From Rhodoferax sp. OV413 (lineage in GTDB: Bacteria; Pseudomonadota; Gammaproteobacteria; Burkholderiales; Burkholderiaceae_C): a stretch of DNA of 43,808 bases. Under the pieces are notes generated by a model. That model did not search any database, was not told the DNA's origin, and saw only the letters and a list, made by a program, of their open reading frames with translations. Position numbers and translations under genes: made by a program. Location of the stretch: assembly GCA_945861785.1 (NCBI GenBank), contig CAMAWD010000050.1:1-43808 (forward strand). The letters are read 5' to 3'. How positions within the stretch are numbered: position 1 is the stretch's first letter; each line of letters opens with the position of its first letter. Shown in pieces: positions 9,661 through 18,879 of the stretch.

Positions 9661-11370
9661 ATGGCCCTGCCCCGCATCGACTTCCGGCCCCGCATCATCG
9701 ACGCGGTCAGGGGTTACGACAAGTCGCGTCTGGCACTGGATTTCGGGGCCGGGCTGACGGTTGCAGCGGTGGCATTGCCACTGGCAATGGCGTTTGCCAT
9801 AGCCAGCGGGCTGAAGCCCGAGGCTGGCCTGATCACGGCAGTGATCGCCGGGTTCCTGATCTCGGTCCTTGGCGGCAGCCGTGTGCAGATCGGCGGACCA
9901 GCGGGTGCATTCATCGTTATTGTCTACAGCATCGTCGAGCGTTACGGTCTGGCCAATCTGGTCATCGCCACTGCCATGTCGGGTGTGCTGTTGTTCCTGA
10001 TGGGCATGTTCAAACTCGGCACCTTGATCCGTTTCGTTCCGGTGGCCGTCGTGACCGGGTTCACCAACGGCATCGCGGTGTTGATCGCGCTCTCGCAGGT
10101 GCGCGATTTCCTGGGGCTGGTGACACCCACCATGCCGGCCAGTTTCTTCGGCATGACCGCCGTGCTGGCCGGCGCTATCGGCACCGTGAACGGGGTCGCC
10201 GTGGTGCTGGCATCGGCCTGCCTGGGCCTGATCATCACCTGGCAATTCGGGTTGCCGCGGCTGGCCCGCACCCATGTGCTGGCACGCCGGCTGGCGGTGT
10301 TGCCGGGCTCGGTGGTGGCCCTGCTGCTCGCGACCGCCGCCGTTTCCCTGTTTGGCTTGCAGGTGGACACCATAGGCAGCCGCTTCGGCGGAATTCCGTC
10401 CACCCTGCCAGGCCTGCAGTGGCCGGCGTTTTCCTGGGACTCTGCGCGTTTCCTGTTCGTGCCTACACTCACGCTGGCGTTCCTGGGCGCGATCGAATCC
10501 CTGCTGTGCGCGCGGGTCGCCGACGGCATGATTGGTGACCGGCATAACCCGAACCAGGAGTTGATGGCGCAGGGGATTGCGAATTTCGTAACCCCGTTTT
10601 TCGGCGGCATGCCGGCCACCGGAACCATTGCCCGCACTGTCACCAACGTCAAGAGCGGCGCTACCAGCCCGATTGCCGGCGTGGTGCACGCAATCGCCCT
10701 GCTGCTGATCATGCTGGTTGCGGCTCCGCTGGCGCACAACGTGCCATTGGCGGCACTGGCAGCCATCTTGCTGTTTGTGGCCTGGAACATGGGCGAATGG
10801 CGGGCCTTCGTGCAACTGCGGCAATTCCGCCTCCCCTACCGGGTCACCCTTCTTGCAGTTTTCCTGCTCACCGTGGTGCTGGATCTGACCGTGGCGGTGG
10901 AGGTCGGCCTGGTCGCTGCCTGCATCACATTCATCTACCGTATTTCCAGCCTTTCACGCAGTGAAACCGTCAGCGCGGATGACCAGCCCCTGCTGCAGGG
11001 CCAGGCGGGCAGGATTGCCGCCTTCCGCCTTTACGGCGCGATATTCTTTGGTGCAGTCAAATTGGTTGAGCAGATGGAACGGCAAAGGCCCGGCGTTGCG
11101 CTGGTGGTGGACCTGAAGAACGTGATCTATGTGGACTCCTCGGGCGCCGACAGCCTGATCGACCTTGTTCGTACCTGCCGCAAGCACCAGATCAGGCTGC
11201 TCCTGTGCGGCCTCAACCACCAGCCGCTCGATATTTCCCGGCGCAGCGGATTGCTGGAGCTGTTTGAACCGGCAGACCTGCAGCCCGACCTGGCCAGCGG
11301 CATCCTGGCGGCGCTCGCTCCAGCAGGGCGCCACATCGTCCCCGAAGCCGAGCGCCAGAACGCCCCATGA
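9661..11370 (+). CDS. SulP family inorganic anion transporter with STAS domain
   Basis: A 569-residue inner-membrane transporter. The N-terminal ~430 residues hold about a dozen hydrophobic segments of the SulP/SLC26 fold, including the conserved early region GLTVAAVALPLAMAFAIASG and the IQIGGPAGAF-like substrate loop (VQIGGPAGAFIV). The C-terminal ~130 residues are a STAS domain, with the anti-sigma-antagonist-like core VVDLKNVIYVDSSGADSL. Family substrates are sulfate, bicarbonate or C4-dicarboxylates; sequence alone does not settle which. It begins 11 bases after metG and may be co-transcribed with it. A sulfate role would be relevant to the sulfatases downstream, but the genes are 7 kb apart. 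Confidence 0.93.
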   Translation: MALPRIDFRPRIIDAVRGYDKSRLALDFGAGLTVAAVALPLAMAFAIASGLKPEAGLITAVIAGFLISVLGGSRVQIGGPAGAFIVIVYSIVERYGLANLVIATAMSGVLLFLMGMFKLGTLIRFVPVAVVTGFTNGIAVLIALSQVRDFLGLVTPTMPASFFGMTAVLAGAIGTVNGVAVVLASACLGLIITWQFGLPRLARTHVLARRLAVLPGSVVALLLATAAVSLFGLQVDTIGSRFGGIPSTLPGLQWPAFSWDSARFLFVPTLTLAFLGAIESLLCARVADGMIGDRHNPNQELMAQGIANFVTPFFGGMPATGTIARTVTNVKSGATSPIAGVVHAIALLLIMLVAAPLAHNVPLAALAAILLFVAWNMGEWRAFVQLRQFRLPYRVTLLAVFLLTVVLDLTVAVEVGLVAACITFIYRISSLSRSETVSADDQPLLQGQAGRIAAFRLYGAIFFGAVKLVEQMERQRPGVALVVDLKNVIYVDSSGADSLIDLVRTCRKHQIRLLLCGLNHQPLDISRRSGLLELFEPADLQPDLASGILAALAPAGRHIVPEAERQNAP

Positions 11371-11443
11371 ACCGTTCTTGACTGGGGTGCGGTGGGGCTG
11401 CTCACCTTCCGCCCTGTAAAATTTGCACAAGAGGTTCAAGTCC

Positions 11444-11650
11444 ATGTCCATATTTCGCCGCCCCGATTACGAATCCGAGATCACCCGGTTCATCACCCAA
11501 CTGAAGCAGCAAAAGCCCACGCTCGAGTCTGAACAGCGCCAGGGCCGCGAGTTGCTGTGGGACAAAACGCCGGACCGTGGCACCTGGCAGGCGTACCGCG
11601 CAGCCGAGGTACCGCAGAAACCCTACGTCTACCAGACAGAAGCCAAATAG
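11444..11650 (+). CDS. DUF3460 family small protein
   Basis: A 68-residue protein beginning MSIFRRPDYESEITRF, the characteristic start of DUF3460, a family of uncharacterised betaproteobacterial small proteins. The ATG at 11444 is preferred to an in-frame TTG 21 bases upstream because the family begins at this methionine and a purine-rich AAGAGG lies at about 11429-11434. No signal peptide, membrane segment or catalytic motif is visible. The stop codon directly abuts the scpA start (TAG-GTG), implying co-expression. A possible extended -10 (TGTAAAAT) lies at about 11415. Function is unknown. Confidence 0.85.
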   Translation: MSIFRRPDYESEITRFITQLKQQKPTLESEQRQGRELLWDKTPDRGTWQAYRAAEVPQKPYVYQTEAK

Positions 11651-12499
11651 GTGATCGATCGGCCCCAGGAGCCGGTGGCGGCCTTGTCGCCGTCGGCCGA
11701 CATGCCGGATGTGGTGGACCAGGTCGCGCTGGCGCGCCTGTATGGCGAGCCACTCTTCTCGATGCCGCAGGATCTGTACATCCCGCCGGATGCCCTTGAA
11801 GTCTTCCTGGAAGCATTCGAAGGCCCGCTTGACCTGCTGCTCTACCTGATCCGCAAACAGAATTTCAACATTCTCGATATTCCGATGGCAGGCGTCACCC
11901 GCCAGTACCTCGTGTACGTGGACGAGATCCGTGGCCGCAACCTGGAACTGGCGGCCGAGTATCTCCTGATGGCGGCGATGCTGATCGAGATCAAGTCGCG
12001 CATGCTGCTGCCACCGCGCAAGGTGGCCGGGGGACAGGAGGCAGAGGACCCGCGGGCAGAACTGGTGCGCCGGCTGCTCGAATATGAACAGATCAAACTG
12101 GCCGCTGCGGCCCTGACCACCGTGCCGCAATCGGGCCGTGATTTTCTCAAGGCGCAGGTCAGCATCGAACTGGCACTGCAGCCGCATTTTCCCGATGTTG
12201 TCGTGGCCGACCTCCAGGAGGCCTGGCGCGACATCCTCAAGCGCGCACGGCTGGTTCAGCACCACCACATCTCGCGCGAAGAGCTGTCGGTGCGTGAACA
12301 CATGAGTATCGTGCTGCGCCACCTGCAAGGGCGCAAGTTCGTCCAGTTCGAACACCTGTTCGACATTGCAAAGGGCTCCCAGGTGCTGGTTGTCACCTTC
12401 CTGGCGCTGCTGGAATTGGCCAAGGAAACCCTGATCGAGATCACCCAGGCCGAGTCTTTTGCCCCGATCTATGTGCGACTCGCCTACAGCGTGGCCTGA
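11651..12499 (+). CDS. scpA: Segregation and condensation protein A (kleisin)
   Basis: A 282-residue ScpA/MukF-type kleisin that links SMC heads in the SMC-ScpAB condensin and so helps chromosome compaction and segregation. The diagnostic segment [18 protein letters not shown] (residues ~55-72) is followed by the N-terminal helical domain ([15 protein letters not shown]) and a C-terminal winged helix that binds the opposite SMC head. The GTG at 11651 directly follows the DUF3460 stop; an in-frame ATG at 11702 is the alternative start. scpB is not adjacent here. The 3' end overlaps the convergent gpsA gene by 16 bases. Confidence 0.93.
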   Translation: MIDRPQEPVAALSPSADMPDVVDQVALARLYGEPLFSMPQDLYIPPDALEVFLEAFEGPLDLLLYLIRKQNFNILDIPMAGVTRQYLVYVDEIRGRNLELAAEYLLMAAMLIEIKSRMLLPPRKVAGGQEAEDPRAELVRRLLEYEQIKLAAAALTTVPQSGRDFLKAQVSIELALQPHFPDVVVADLQEAWRDILKRARLVQHHHISREELSVREHMSIVLRHLQGRKFVQFEHLFDIAKGSQVLVVTFLALLELAKETLIEITQAESFAPIYVRLAYSVA

Positions 12500-13530
12500 G
12501 GTCCACTGCCTGGCCCGGTCTCGTCGCGCGCCTCACGCGCCATCAAGGCAGCCACCGCCTGTGGCGCATCCAGGCGGCCCTCCAGCAACTCGTTCACGGC
12601 GGCACACACTGGCAAGTCAACCGCCAGGCGCCTGGCCCGCAGAACCACGGTGCGGGCGCAAACCACGCCTTCAGCCACATGCCCCAGCGATTCAACTGCC
12701 TGCACCAGGGTTTGTCCCTGCGCCAGCGCCAGCCCCACACGGCGATTGCGGGACAGGTCTCCGGTGGCAGTCAGCACCAGATCGCCCAGGCCGCTCAATC
12801 CCATGAAGGTCTCGGCGCGCGCCCCCAGGGCCACGCCGAAACGCGTCATCTCCGACAGGCCACGGGTGATCAGTGCCGCGCGCGCGTTCATGCCCAATTG
12901 CAATCCGTCGCACAGTCCGGTGGCGATTGCCAACACGTTCTTGACCGCACCCCCGACTTCGACCCCCACCACATCGTCGCTGCCGTAGACCCGCAAGGAC
13001 GGGCTGTGAAACGCCCGCACCAGCAAGGCCCGAAGCTGCGGATGTCGGCTGGCAGCGACCAGGGCAGTGGGTTGCCCACGGGCCACCTCGAGCGCAAAAC
13101 TGGGGCCGCTGAGCACCCCGACCTGCAGACCGGGCGCGCATTGACGGGCAATTTCATGCGCCATCAGGCCCTCGGCCGGTGTTTGCGCACGGGCCGATTC
13201 GAACCCCTTGCACAGCCACACCACAGGCACAGGCAAATCCCGCAACTGACCCAGCACCTGGCGCAGGGCTGCCATCGGTGTGGCGACGACCACGAGATCC
13301 TGATCGGCAAGTTGGACGGTTGCCCCAGGCGTCCAGTGGACAAGGTCCAGGGCCGCAGGCAGGGCAACACCACCAAGGTAGCGCGTATTGGTGCGTTGCT
13401 GTGACAGCGATTGGACCTGCTGAAGGTCACGCGCCCACAGACCCACAGCGTGCGAATTGGTGCCCTTCGCGCAGGCGCTGATGGCCAGCGCCGTGCCCCA
13501 GGCTCCCGCGCCCAGAACGGCAATCTTCAT
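12484..13530 (-). CDS. gpsA: NAD(P)H-dependent glycerol-3-phosphate dehydrogenase
   Basis: A 348-residue cytoplasmic enzyme that reduces dihydroxyacetone phosphate to sn-glycerol 3-phosphate, the backbone of phospholipids. The N-terminal Rossmann motif is [16 protein letters not shown]. The conserved GPSFA ([12 protein letters not shown]), the catalytic Lys region [13 protein letters not shown] and the substrate motif [11 protein letters not shown] follow in the expected order. The frame is open far upstream (to 13731), but the start is set at 13530 because the Rossmann strand begins there. It is the last gene of the rhodanese-grxC-secB-gpsA set, an order also known in enterobacteria, and lies 38 bases after secB. 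Confidence 0.95.
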   Translation of the reverse strand: MKIAVLGAGAWGTALAISACAKGTNSHAVGLWARDLQQVQSLSQQRTNTRYLGGVALPAALDLVHWTPGATVQLADQDLVVVATPMAALRQVLGQLRDLPVPVVWLCKGFESARAQTPAEGLMAHEIARQCAPGLQVGVLSGPSFALEVARGQPTALVAASRHPQLRALLVRAFHSPSLRVYGSDDVVGVEVGGAVKNVLAIATGLCDGLQLGMNARAALITRGLSEMTRFGVALGARAETFMGLSGLGDLVLTATGDLSRNRRVGLALAQGQTLVQAVESLGHVAEGVVCARTVVLRARRLAVDLPVCAAVNELLEGRLDAPQAVAALMAREARDETGPGSGPQATL

Positions 13531-13568
13531 TGCGCCCGGCTCCGGGGCGGCCGCGACATGCGTCCCGC

Positions 13569-14027
13569 TTACTGGGTGATGATCTTCGGGGCGTCGGCCT
13601 GGGCCTGGGCCCGTTGCTGCTCGTACATCGCCTGGAAATTGATTTCCGACAGGTGCACCGGCGGGAAACCGCTGCGCTGGATCAGGTCGGCCACATTGGC
13701 GCGCAAATAGGGATAGACGATCTGCGGACACGCAATGCCCATGATCTGGGCCATCTGTTCTTCGCCGATGTTGCGGATCTCGAAAATGCCGGCTTGTTTG
13801 ACTTCGACCAGGAACACCGTCTTTTCATTGATCTTGGTATGCACGGTGGCGGTGACACAAACCTCGAAAACACCTTCGGCGGCCGCGTTGGCCTCGACGC
13901 CGAGCTGGATATCGACCGAAGGCTGCTCTTTCTCGAGCAGGATGCCCGGCGAATTGGGTTGCTCCAGCGAGGACTCCTTGAGATAGACGCGCTGGATCTG
14001 GAAAACCGGGGTACTTTCTTCAGCCAT
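13569..14027 (-). CDS. secB: Protein-export chaperone SecB
   Basis: A 152-residue cytosolic tetrameric chaperone that keeps preproteins unfolded and delivers them to SecA. Recognisable SecB segments are [19 protein letters not shown] near the N-terminus, the acidic beta-strand region LGVEANAA, and the C-terminal [18 protein letters not shown]. Length is normal. The ATG at 14027 begins [15 protein letters not shown], as in other betaproteobacterial SecB. It lies between grxC and gpsA; the 110 bases separating it from grxC could hold a promoter, but I see no clear -35/-10 pair. Confidence 0.97.
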   Translation of the reverse strand: MAEESTPVFQIQRVYLKESSLEQPNSPGILLEKEQPSVDIQLGVEANAAAEGVFEVCVTATVHTKINEKTVFLVEVKQAGIFEIRNIGEEQMAQIMGIACPQIVYPYLRANVADLIQRSGFPPVHLSEINFQAMYEQQRAQAQADAPKIITQ

Positions 14028-14137
14028 GGAAATGCTTTCAGGTTAAATGACGTCGCCGGCTGCCGTGCAGTACGGGGCTTGCAGGGCAATCAACTGCGAC
14101 AGGGCAGGATTATCTCAGGTGCAGGGCGACGAAAGGC

Positions 14138-14398
14138 TCAGGCCGCACCGAGCAGCGGTGCCAGGCGGCCCTCGCTGTCGAGATCGACCAGATCATCACA
14201 ACCGCCCACATGGGTTGCACCGATGAATATCTGGGGCACAGTGCGCCGGCCGGTAATCTGCACCATGGCAACCCGCTGGGCAGGATCGAGATCGACCCGT
14301 ATTTCTTCGATCGCAGAGACCCCATTCGCGTGGAGGATTTGCTTGGCGCGAATGCAATAGGGGCACACGGCCGTGGTGTACATCTTGACGTTTTGCAT
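14138..14398 (-). CDS. grxC: Glutaredoxin 3
   Basis: An 86-residue dithiol glutaredoxin that reduces disulfides and glutathione mixed disulfides using GSH. The active site is the classical CPYC (TTAVCPYCIRAKQ, Cys12 and Cys15). The cis-Pro segment RRTVPQIFIG and the GSH-binding GGCDDL follow at their expected places. Length equals that of typical GrxC. It follows the rhodanese gene by 8 bases on the same strand, so the two are very probably co-transcribed. Confidence 0.96.
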   Translation of the reverse strand: MQNVKMYTTAVCPYCIRAKQILHANGVSAIEEIRVDLDPAQRVAMVQITGRRTVPQIFIGATHVGGCDDLVDLDSEGRLAPLLGAA

Positions 14399-14406
14399 AG
14401 GGGAAC

Positions 14407-14814
14407 TCAGGCTTTTTCAAGGGGGAGGCTGGCGGCTTTCCAGGCACCAAGGCCGCCGCCAAGCGACTGGGCGTTCTCGTAGCCGAGCTTCTTGGCGATC
14501 GCCAGCGCCCGGCCGGACCGGGTGCCGGTCTGGCACACCAGGATCAGCGGGACGGCCTTGTTCTTGACGGCGCCCGGGAGCTTCTCTTCGAGTTGCCCCA
14601 GGGGTACGTTCTTGGAACCTGTCACATGACCAGCCGAGAACTCCGCAGTTTCACACACATCGACCACCACCGCCTTTTCGCGGTTGATCAGTTGTACCGC
14701 ACCCGCTGGCGTCAGCCCGGCCTGGGCCGCGCCCTGGATCGCCGGCCACAACAACAGCGCGCCCGACGACAAGGCAACAGCCAATAACATCCAGTTGTCG
14801 ACAATAAATTTCAC
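14407..14814 (-). CDS. Membrane-anchored rhodanese-like protein (YibN type)
   Basis: A 135-residue protein with one N-terminal transmembrane helix (NWMLLAVALSSGALLLWPAI) followed by a single rhodanese domain. The putative active-site loop is CQTGTRSGRALA, with Cys at the catalytic position, so sulfurtransferase activity is possible. Another Cys is in VVVDVCETAEF. The GTG at 14814 is preferred over a further-upstream ATG because the protein then begins like YibN (start, KFIVDNW). It heads the rhodanese-grxC-secB-gpsA block, matching the yibN-grxC-secB-gpsA order of enterobacteria. It is divergent from gpmA. Confidence 0.88.
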   Translation of the reverse strand: MKFIVDNWMLLAVALSSGALLLWPAIQGAAQAGLTPAGAVQLINREKAVVVDVCETAEFSAGHVTGSKNVPLGQLEEKLPGAVKNKAVPLILVCQTGTRSGRALAIAKKLGYENAQSLGGGLGAWKAASLPLEKA

Positions 14815-14904
14815 TTGGGATCCTGTTGGTAAGCGGCGAACCGCTGTTTGCATTAACCCGGCATTTTAGAATGGGCCCAGTGGCCTGATCGGCCGTGCCC
14901 CACC

Positions 14905-15663
14905 ATGACCCCGCAAACCATGCACAAACTCGTCCTCATCCGCCACGGCGAATCCACCTGGAACCTCGAGAACCGCTTCACTGGCTGGACCGATGTCGAC
15001 CTGACCGCCACCGGCATCGAACAAGCCGTGAACGCTGGCCGTGTGCTGCGAGAGCAGGCCTGCGAGTTCGATCTCGCCTACACCAGCGTGCTCAAGCGGG
15101 CGACGCGCACCCTGTGGCATTGCCTTGACGAGATGGACCGAACGTGGTTGCCAGTGGTGCACAGTTGGCGCCTCAACGAGCGCCATTACGGCGCCTTGCA
15201 GGGGCTCAACAAGGCCGACATGGCACGCCAGTACGGCGAAGCGCAAGTGCTGATCTGGCGGCGCAGTTACGACACGCCGCCACCGGCGCTGGGCCCGGCC
15301 GACCCGCGCTGCGAACGCGGCGACATCCGTTATGCCAACCTGCAACCCGGGCAGGTGCCGCTCACGGAGTGCCTGAAAGACACGGTGGAACGGGTAATGC
15401 CATTCTGGAACGAGTGCATGGCACCGGCCATCCGTTGCGGCAAACGCATCGTGGTCGCGGCCCACGGCAACTCGATCCGTGCCCTGGTGAAGTACCTGGA
15501 CAAGGTCTCGGATGCCGACATCGTGGGCGTGAACATACCCAACGGCATCCCGTTGGTGTATGAGCTCGACCACGATCTGCAACCACTGCGCCACTACTAC
15601 CTGGGCGATGCCGCCGCAGTGGCAGCTGCCGCGGCAGCGGTTGCCGCGCAAGGTAAAGCCTGA
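14905..15663 (+). CDS. gpmA: 2,3-bisphosphoglycerate-dependent phosphoglycerate mutase
   Basis: A 252-residue glycolytic/gluconeogenic enzyme that interconverts 3- and 2-phosphoglycerate. The phospho-His motif is [12 protein letters not shown]; the second catalytic His is in [16 protein letters not shown], and the acid/base Glu in [12 protein letters not shown]. The start is ATG 14905 or the in-frame ATG 14920, which gives the family-typical [13 protein letters not shown] low-complexity alanine tail ([13 protein letters not shown]) ends the protein. A possible -10 (TAGAAT, about 14867) lies in the 90-base gap shared with the divergent rhodanese gene. Confidence 0.96.
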   Translation: MTPQTMHKLVLIRHGESTWNLENRFTGWTDVDLTATGIEQAVNAGRVLREQACEFDLAYTSVLKRATRTLWHCLDEMDRTWLPVVHSWRLNERHYGALQGLNKADMARQYGEAQVLIWRRSYDTPPPALGPADPRCERGDIRYANLQPGQVPLTECLKDTVERVMPFWNECMAPAIRCGKRIVVAAHGNSIRALVKYLDKVSDADIVGVNIPNGIPLVYELDHDLQPLRHYYLGDAAAVAAAAAAVAAQGKA

Positions 15664-15706
15664 GTAAATTCGTGTATTTTGGACCACATGTGCCCTCAAA
15701 TTGCAA

Positions 15707-15727
15707 GGGCTCGGGGAACCGAAGCCC
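15707..15727 (+). other. Stem-loop with a GNRA-type loop between gpmA and ctpA
   Basis: GGGCTCGG pairs with CCGAAGCCC as an 8-bp stem with one bulged A, closing a GGAA loop (a GNRA tetraloop). No T-run follows, so it is not a canonical intrinsic terminator. It may be a weak terminator of gpmA, a structured 5' UTR of ctpA, or an RNA-stability element. The rest of the 109-base gap carries only the ctpA ribosome-binding site (AGAGGA, just before the ATG at 15773). Confidence 0.35.
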
Positions 15728-15772
15728 GGCAGTCGCCTCCAAGGTGTATATTGAATCGCTAGAGGAACCATC

Positions 15773-17209
15773 ATGGGTCAAAAATTGAAAATTGCAGGCT
15801 GGGTATCGATCGGCGTCGTTGCCGGCGCGTTGACAACCGTATCGCTTCAAACAGTCGCCCGGGGTACCTTTGGGCCCCTGCCACTGGAAGAAATGCAGCA
15901 GCTTGCAGCGGTGTTCAACATGGTCAAGAGCGACTATGTGGAGCCGGTCGACGAGAAAAAGCTGATCACCGATGCGATTTCGGGCATGGTCAACAGCCTC
16001 GACCCGCATTCCCAGTATTTCGACAAGAAATCGTTCAAGGAATTCCGCGAAGGCACCGCCGGGCGCTTCGTTGGGGTCGGCATCGAAATCACCCAGGAAG
16101 ACGGCCTGATCAAGGTGGTGTCCCCGATCGAAGGTTCGCCAGCGTTTCGGGCCGGCCTGAAGACCAACGACCTGATCACCCGCGTCGACGACACCGCCGT
16201 CAAGGGCATTTCGCTGAACGAAGCCGTCAAGCGCATGCGCGGTGAGCCCAACACCAAGGTCATCCTGACCATCTTCCGCAAGGACGAGAACCGCACCTTT
16301 CCCGTGACCATCACGCGCGAAGAAATCCGCACCCAGTCGGTCCGCGGCAAGGTGATCGAGCCGGGTTATGCATGGATTCGCCTGAGCCAGTTCCAGGAGC
16401 GAACAGTCGACGACTTCGCGCGCAAGGTCGAAGAGGTCTACAAGCAGGATCCCAACCTGAAGGGCCTGGTTCTCGACCTGCGCAACGACCCCGGTGGGCT
16501 GCTGGACGCTGCGGTGGCAATTTCCGCCGCCTTCCTGCCGGACAACGTGAACGTTGTGTCTACCAATGGCCAGTTGGCGGAAAGCAAATTCACCTACAAG
16601 GCCTCGCCTGAGTTTTACCAGCGCCGCGGCAGCCCGGACCCGCTGAAGCGGCTGCCAGCGGCCTTGAAGACCGTGCCCTTGGTGGTACTGGTCAACGAGG
16701 GTTCGGCATCGGCCAGTGAAATCGTTGCCGGTGCCCTGCAGGATTACAAACGCGGCACCATCATGGGCAACCAGACCTTCGGCAAGGGTTCGGTGCAAAC
16801 CGTGCGTCCGCTCGGCCCCGACACCGGCCTGAAGATCACCACCGCGCGTTACTACACGCCGAGCGGCCGCTCGATCCAGGCCAAAGGCATCGTCCCTGAT
16901 GTGATGGTTGACGAAACCGAAGAGGGCAACCTTTTCTCGGCACTGCGGACCCGCGAGGCAGACCTCGAAAAACACCTCAACAGTGGGCAGGGCGAGGAAA
17001 AGAAGGATGTGAACCGCGAAAAAGCCCGCGAAGAAGCCCGCAAGCGGCTGGAAGAAGAATCCAAGAAACCAGTGGCCGAGCGTCGGATGCCTGAATACGG
17101 GTCGGAAAAAGATTTCCCACTGATGCAGGCGATCAACCGGCTCAAGGGCCGTCCCGTGATGGTCAGCAAGACCCTGACCGAGCGCAAGGACGGGCCGAAA
17201 GAAAATTGA
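15773..17209 (+). CDS. Carboxy-terminal processing protease (S41 family)
   Basis: A 478-residue periplasmic/membrane-anchored serine protease of the CtpA/Prc family that trims C-termini of envelope proteins. It has an N-terminal signal anchor (VSIGVVAGALTTVSLQTVA), a PDZ domain at ~90-175 (GRFVGVGIEITQEDG through VKRMRGEPNTKV), and the S41 core with the nucleophile in NEGSASASEIVAG and the catalytic Lys in GNQTFGKGSVQT. A charged, lysine/glutamate-rich tail follows from about residue 400. The RBS AGAGGA precedes the ATG. It lies between gpmA and moeB, an order I know from other Burkholderiales. Confidence 0.94.
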   Translation: MGQKLKIAGWVSIGVVAGALTTVSLQTVARGTFGPLPLEEMQQLAAVFNMVKSDYVEPVDEKKLITDAISGMVNSLDPHSQYFDKKSFKEFREGTAGRFVGVGIEITQEDGLIKVVSPIEGSPAFRAGLKTNDLITRVDDTAVKGISLNEAVKRMRGEPNTKVILTIFRKDENRTFPVTITREEIRTQSVRGKVIEPGYAWIRLSQFQERTVDDFARKVEEVYKQDPNLKGLVLDLRNDPGGLLDAAVAISAAFLPDNVNVVSTNGQLAESKFTYKASPEFYQRRGSPDPLKRLPAALKTVPLVVLVNEGSASASEIVAGALQDYKRGTIMGNQTFGKGSVQTVRPLGPDTGLKITTARYYTPSGRSIQAKGIVPDVMVDETEEGNLFSALRTREADLEKHLNSGQGEEKKDVNREKAREEARKRLEEESKKPVAERRMPEYGSEKDFPLMQAINRLKGRPVMVSKTLTERKDGPKEN

Positions 17210-17232
17210 GCGCGGTGGCAAGCGGCGCCTCC

Positions 17233-17982
17233 ATGACCGACGAGCAACTGCTGCGCTACTCGCGCCACATACTGCTCGACGAGGTCGGCATCGACGGGCA
17301 GGAGCGGATCACCAATGCACACGCCTTGGTGATCGGCGCCGGTGGTCTTGGGTCGCCAGTGGCCTTGTACCTGGGCTCGGCGGGCGTCGGGCGGATCACC
17401 CTGGTGGACCACGACACCGTGGACCTCACCAACCTGCAGCGCCAGGTGGCGCACACCACTGCGCGCATCGGTCAACCCAAGGTCGAGTCAGCCTTCCAGG
17501 CCATTGCGGCCATAAACCCCGATGCAAGGGTGACTGCCCTGCAGCAACGGGCAGATGCCGCCTTGCTCGACGAACTGGTTCCCGGGGCCGATGTGGTGCT
17601 CGACTGCAGCGACAACTTTGCCACGCGCCAGGCCGTCAACGCCGCCTGTGTGCGCCACCACAAGCCGCTGGTTTCCGGCGCCGCCATCCGCTTTGACGGG
17701 CAGATCAGCGTCTACGACAGCCGTGACGGTGCGTCACCCTGTTACGCCTGCGTGTTCCCGCCGGATGCCGATTTTGAGGAAACACGCTGCGCCACGATGG
17801 GTGTTTTTGCGCCCATGGTGGGCATCATCGGCACCTTGCAGGCCGCTGAAGCGCTCAAATTGCTGTGTGGCGTCGGCAAGTCCCTGGCCGGGCGTCTCCT
17901 GATGCTCGACGGCCGCGCCATGGAATGGACCGAGGTGCGGCTGCCGCGCCATGAGGGTTGCTCCGTCTGCGGCCGGGCCTGA
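17233..17982 (+). CDS. moeB: HesA/MoeB/ThiF family adenylyltransferase
   Basis: A 249-residue E1-like enzyme that adenylates the C-terminal glycine of a ubiquitin-like sulfur carrier (MoaD or ThiS) for molybdopterin or thiamine synthesis. Motifs are the ATP-binding VIGAGGLGSPVALYLGSAG, the Asp/Arg pair LTNLQRQ, the conserved Asp in VVLDCSDNF, and two zinc CxxC pairs (CYAC and CSVC). Start ATG 17233 gives the same length as E. coli MoeB; an upstream TTG at 17206 overlaps the protease stop (TTGA) and is the alternative. MoeB versus ThiF cannot be decided from sequence alone, but a molybdenum formate dehydrogenase is nearby. Confidence 0.88.
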   Translation: MTDEQLLRYSRHILLDEVGIDGQERITNAHALVIGAGGLGSPVALYLGSAGVGRITLVDHDTVDLTNLQRQVAHTTARIGQPKVESAFQAIAAINPDARVTALQQRADAALLDELVPGADVVLDCSDNFATRQAVNAACVRHHKPLVSGAAIRFDGQISVYDSRDGASPCYACVFPPDADFEETRCATMGVFAPMVGIIGTLQAAEALKLLCGVGKSLAGRLLMLDGRAMEWTEVRLPRHEGCSVCGRA

Positions 17983-18000
17983 CCCGCCCCGCCAAATACC

Positions 18001-18867
18001 ATGCCAACACTGAACCTCGGCGACACCCACATCCACTACGCGCACGCCGGCTCCGACGGCACAGCGCTGGTCTTCGTCCATGGCGCCCTCTGCGACCACG
18101 CGGACTGGCGCTTCCAACTGGATCACTTCGCCGCAAGGCACCGGGTGCTGGCACCGGACCTGCATGGGCACGGGCTCTCGGCGCGCACCAGCGGGCGTAT
18201 CCGGGTTGCGTCCTTTGCGCAGGATGTTGTCGCCTTGTGCCAGTCGCAGCAACTTCGCAGGGTCGTGCTGGTCGGTCACAGCATGGGCTGTCGCGTCCTG
18301 TTGCAAATCTGGCGCACCACACCTGAGCTGGTCGCCGGGCTGGTGCTGGTGGACGGCGCCTACCTTGTTCCCAGCCTGCTCGGAACGCTTGGCGTCGACG
18401 ACCGCGCCGCACTTGCGCACGACGCGGGCAGGCGGGCCGCTGATGCCCACAAGGATGTCGAACCGTCCGTACGCGCCCGCCAGGGCTTTGCGCAGATGTT
18501 CTTCGACCCGCAGTTCGACAGGTTGCGCGATGCCATCGTGCAACGCGCCGCCGCACTGCCCGCCCATGTGGCGCGCGAGCTGATGCCCGACTTCGCGGCA
18601 TGGGACGTCCTGCACATGGAGGAGGTGCTTGCGACGATCACGGTTCCGATGCTGGTGATTGCCTGCACCCACATGAACAGCCAGCGTGAGCGCGTGAGCC
18701 TGGCGCCCGATACCGTTACGCCCTGGCTGCAGGCCGTGGCGAGCCTCGCGCCGCATGCGCAGATCCTGCGCCGGCATGGCGGCGGGCACTTCCCGATGCT
18801 CGAACATCCCGAAGACACCAACCTCGCGATCGACGCCTTCCTGCAGTGCCACCAGCTCGCGGCCTGA
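18001..18867 (+). CDS. Alpha/beta hydrolase
   Basis: A 288-residue alpha/beta-fold hydrolase. Visible are the oxyanion-hole motif FVHGALCDHADW, the nucleophile elbow GHSMGCRVL, and the terminal catalytic His in GGGHFPMLEHPED. The acid is probably the Asp or a nearby residue in the ACTHMNSQRE-DTVT region. There is no signal peptide. It starts 18 bases after moeB on the same strand and ends 12 bases from the convergent sulfatase gene. It therefore marks the boundary between the housekeeping block and the catabolic cluster. The substrate is unknown; esterase, lactonase or C-C hydrolase activities all occur in this family. Confidence 0.87.
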   Translation: MPTLNLGDTHIHYAHAGSDGTALVFVHGALCDHADWRFQLDHFAARHRVLAPDLHGHGLSARTSGRIRVASFAQDVVALCQSQQLRRVVLVGHSMGCRVLLQIWRTTPELVAGLVLVDGAYLVPSLLGTLGVDDRAALAHDAGRRAADAHKDVEPSVRARQGFAQMFFDPQFDRLRDAIVQRAAALPAHVARELMPDFAAWDVLHMEEVLATITVPMLVIACTHMNSQRERVSLAPDTVTPWLQAVASLAPHAQILRRHGGGHFPMLEHPEDTNLAIDAFLQCHQLAA

Positions 18868-18879
18868 TCCGGCAGCGGC

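Noticed and set aside
13531-13731. N-terminal extension of gpsA
   Set aside because: It overlaps secB in another frame, and the Rossmann strand begins at the methionine of 13530.
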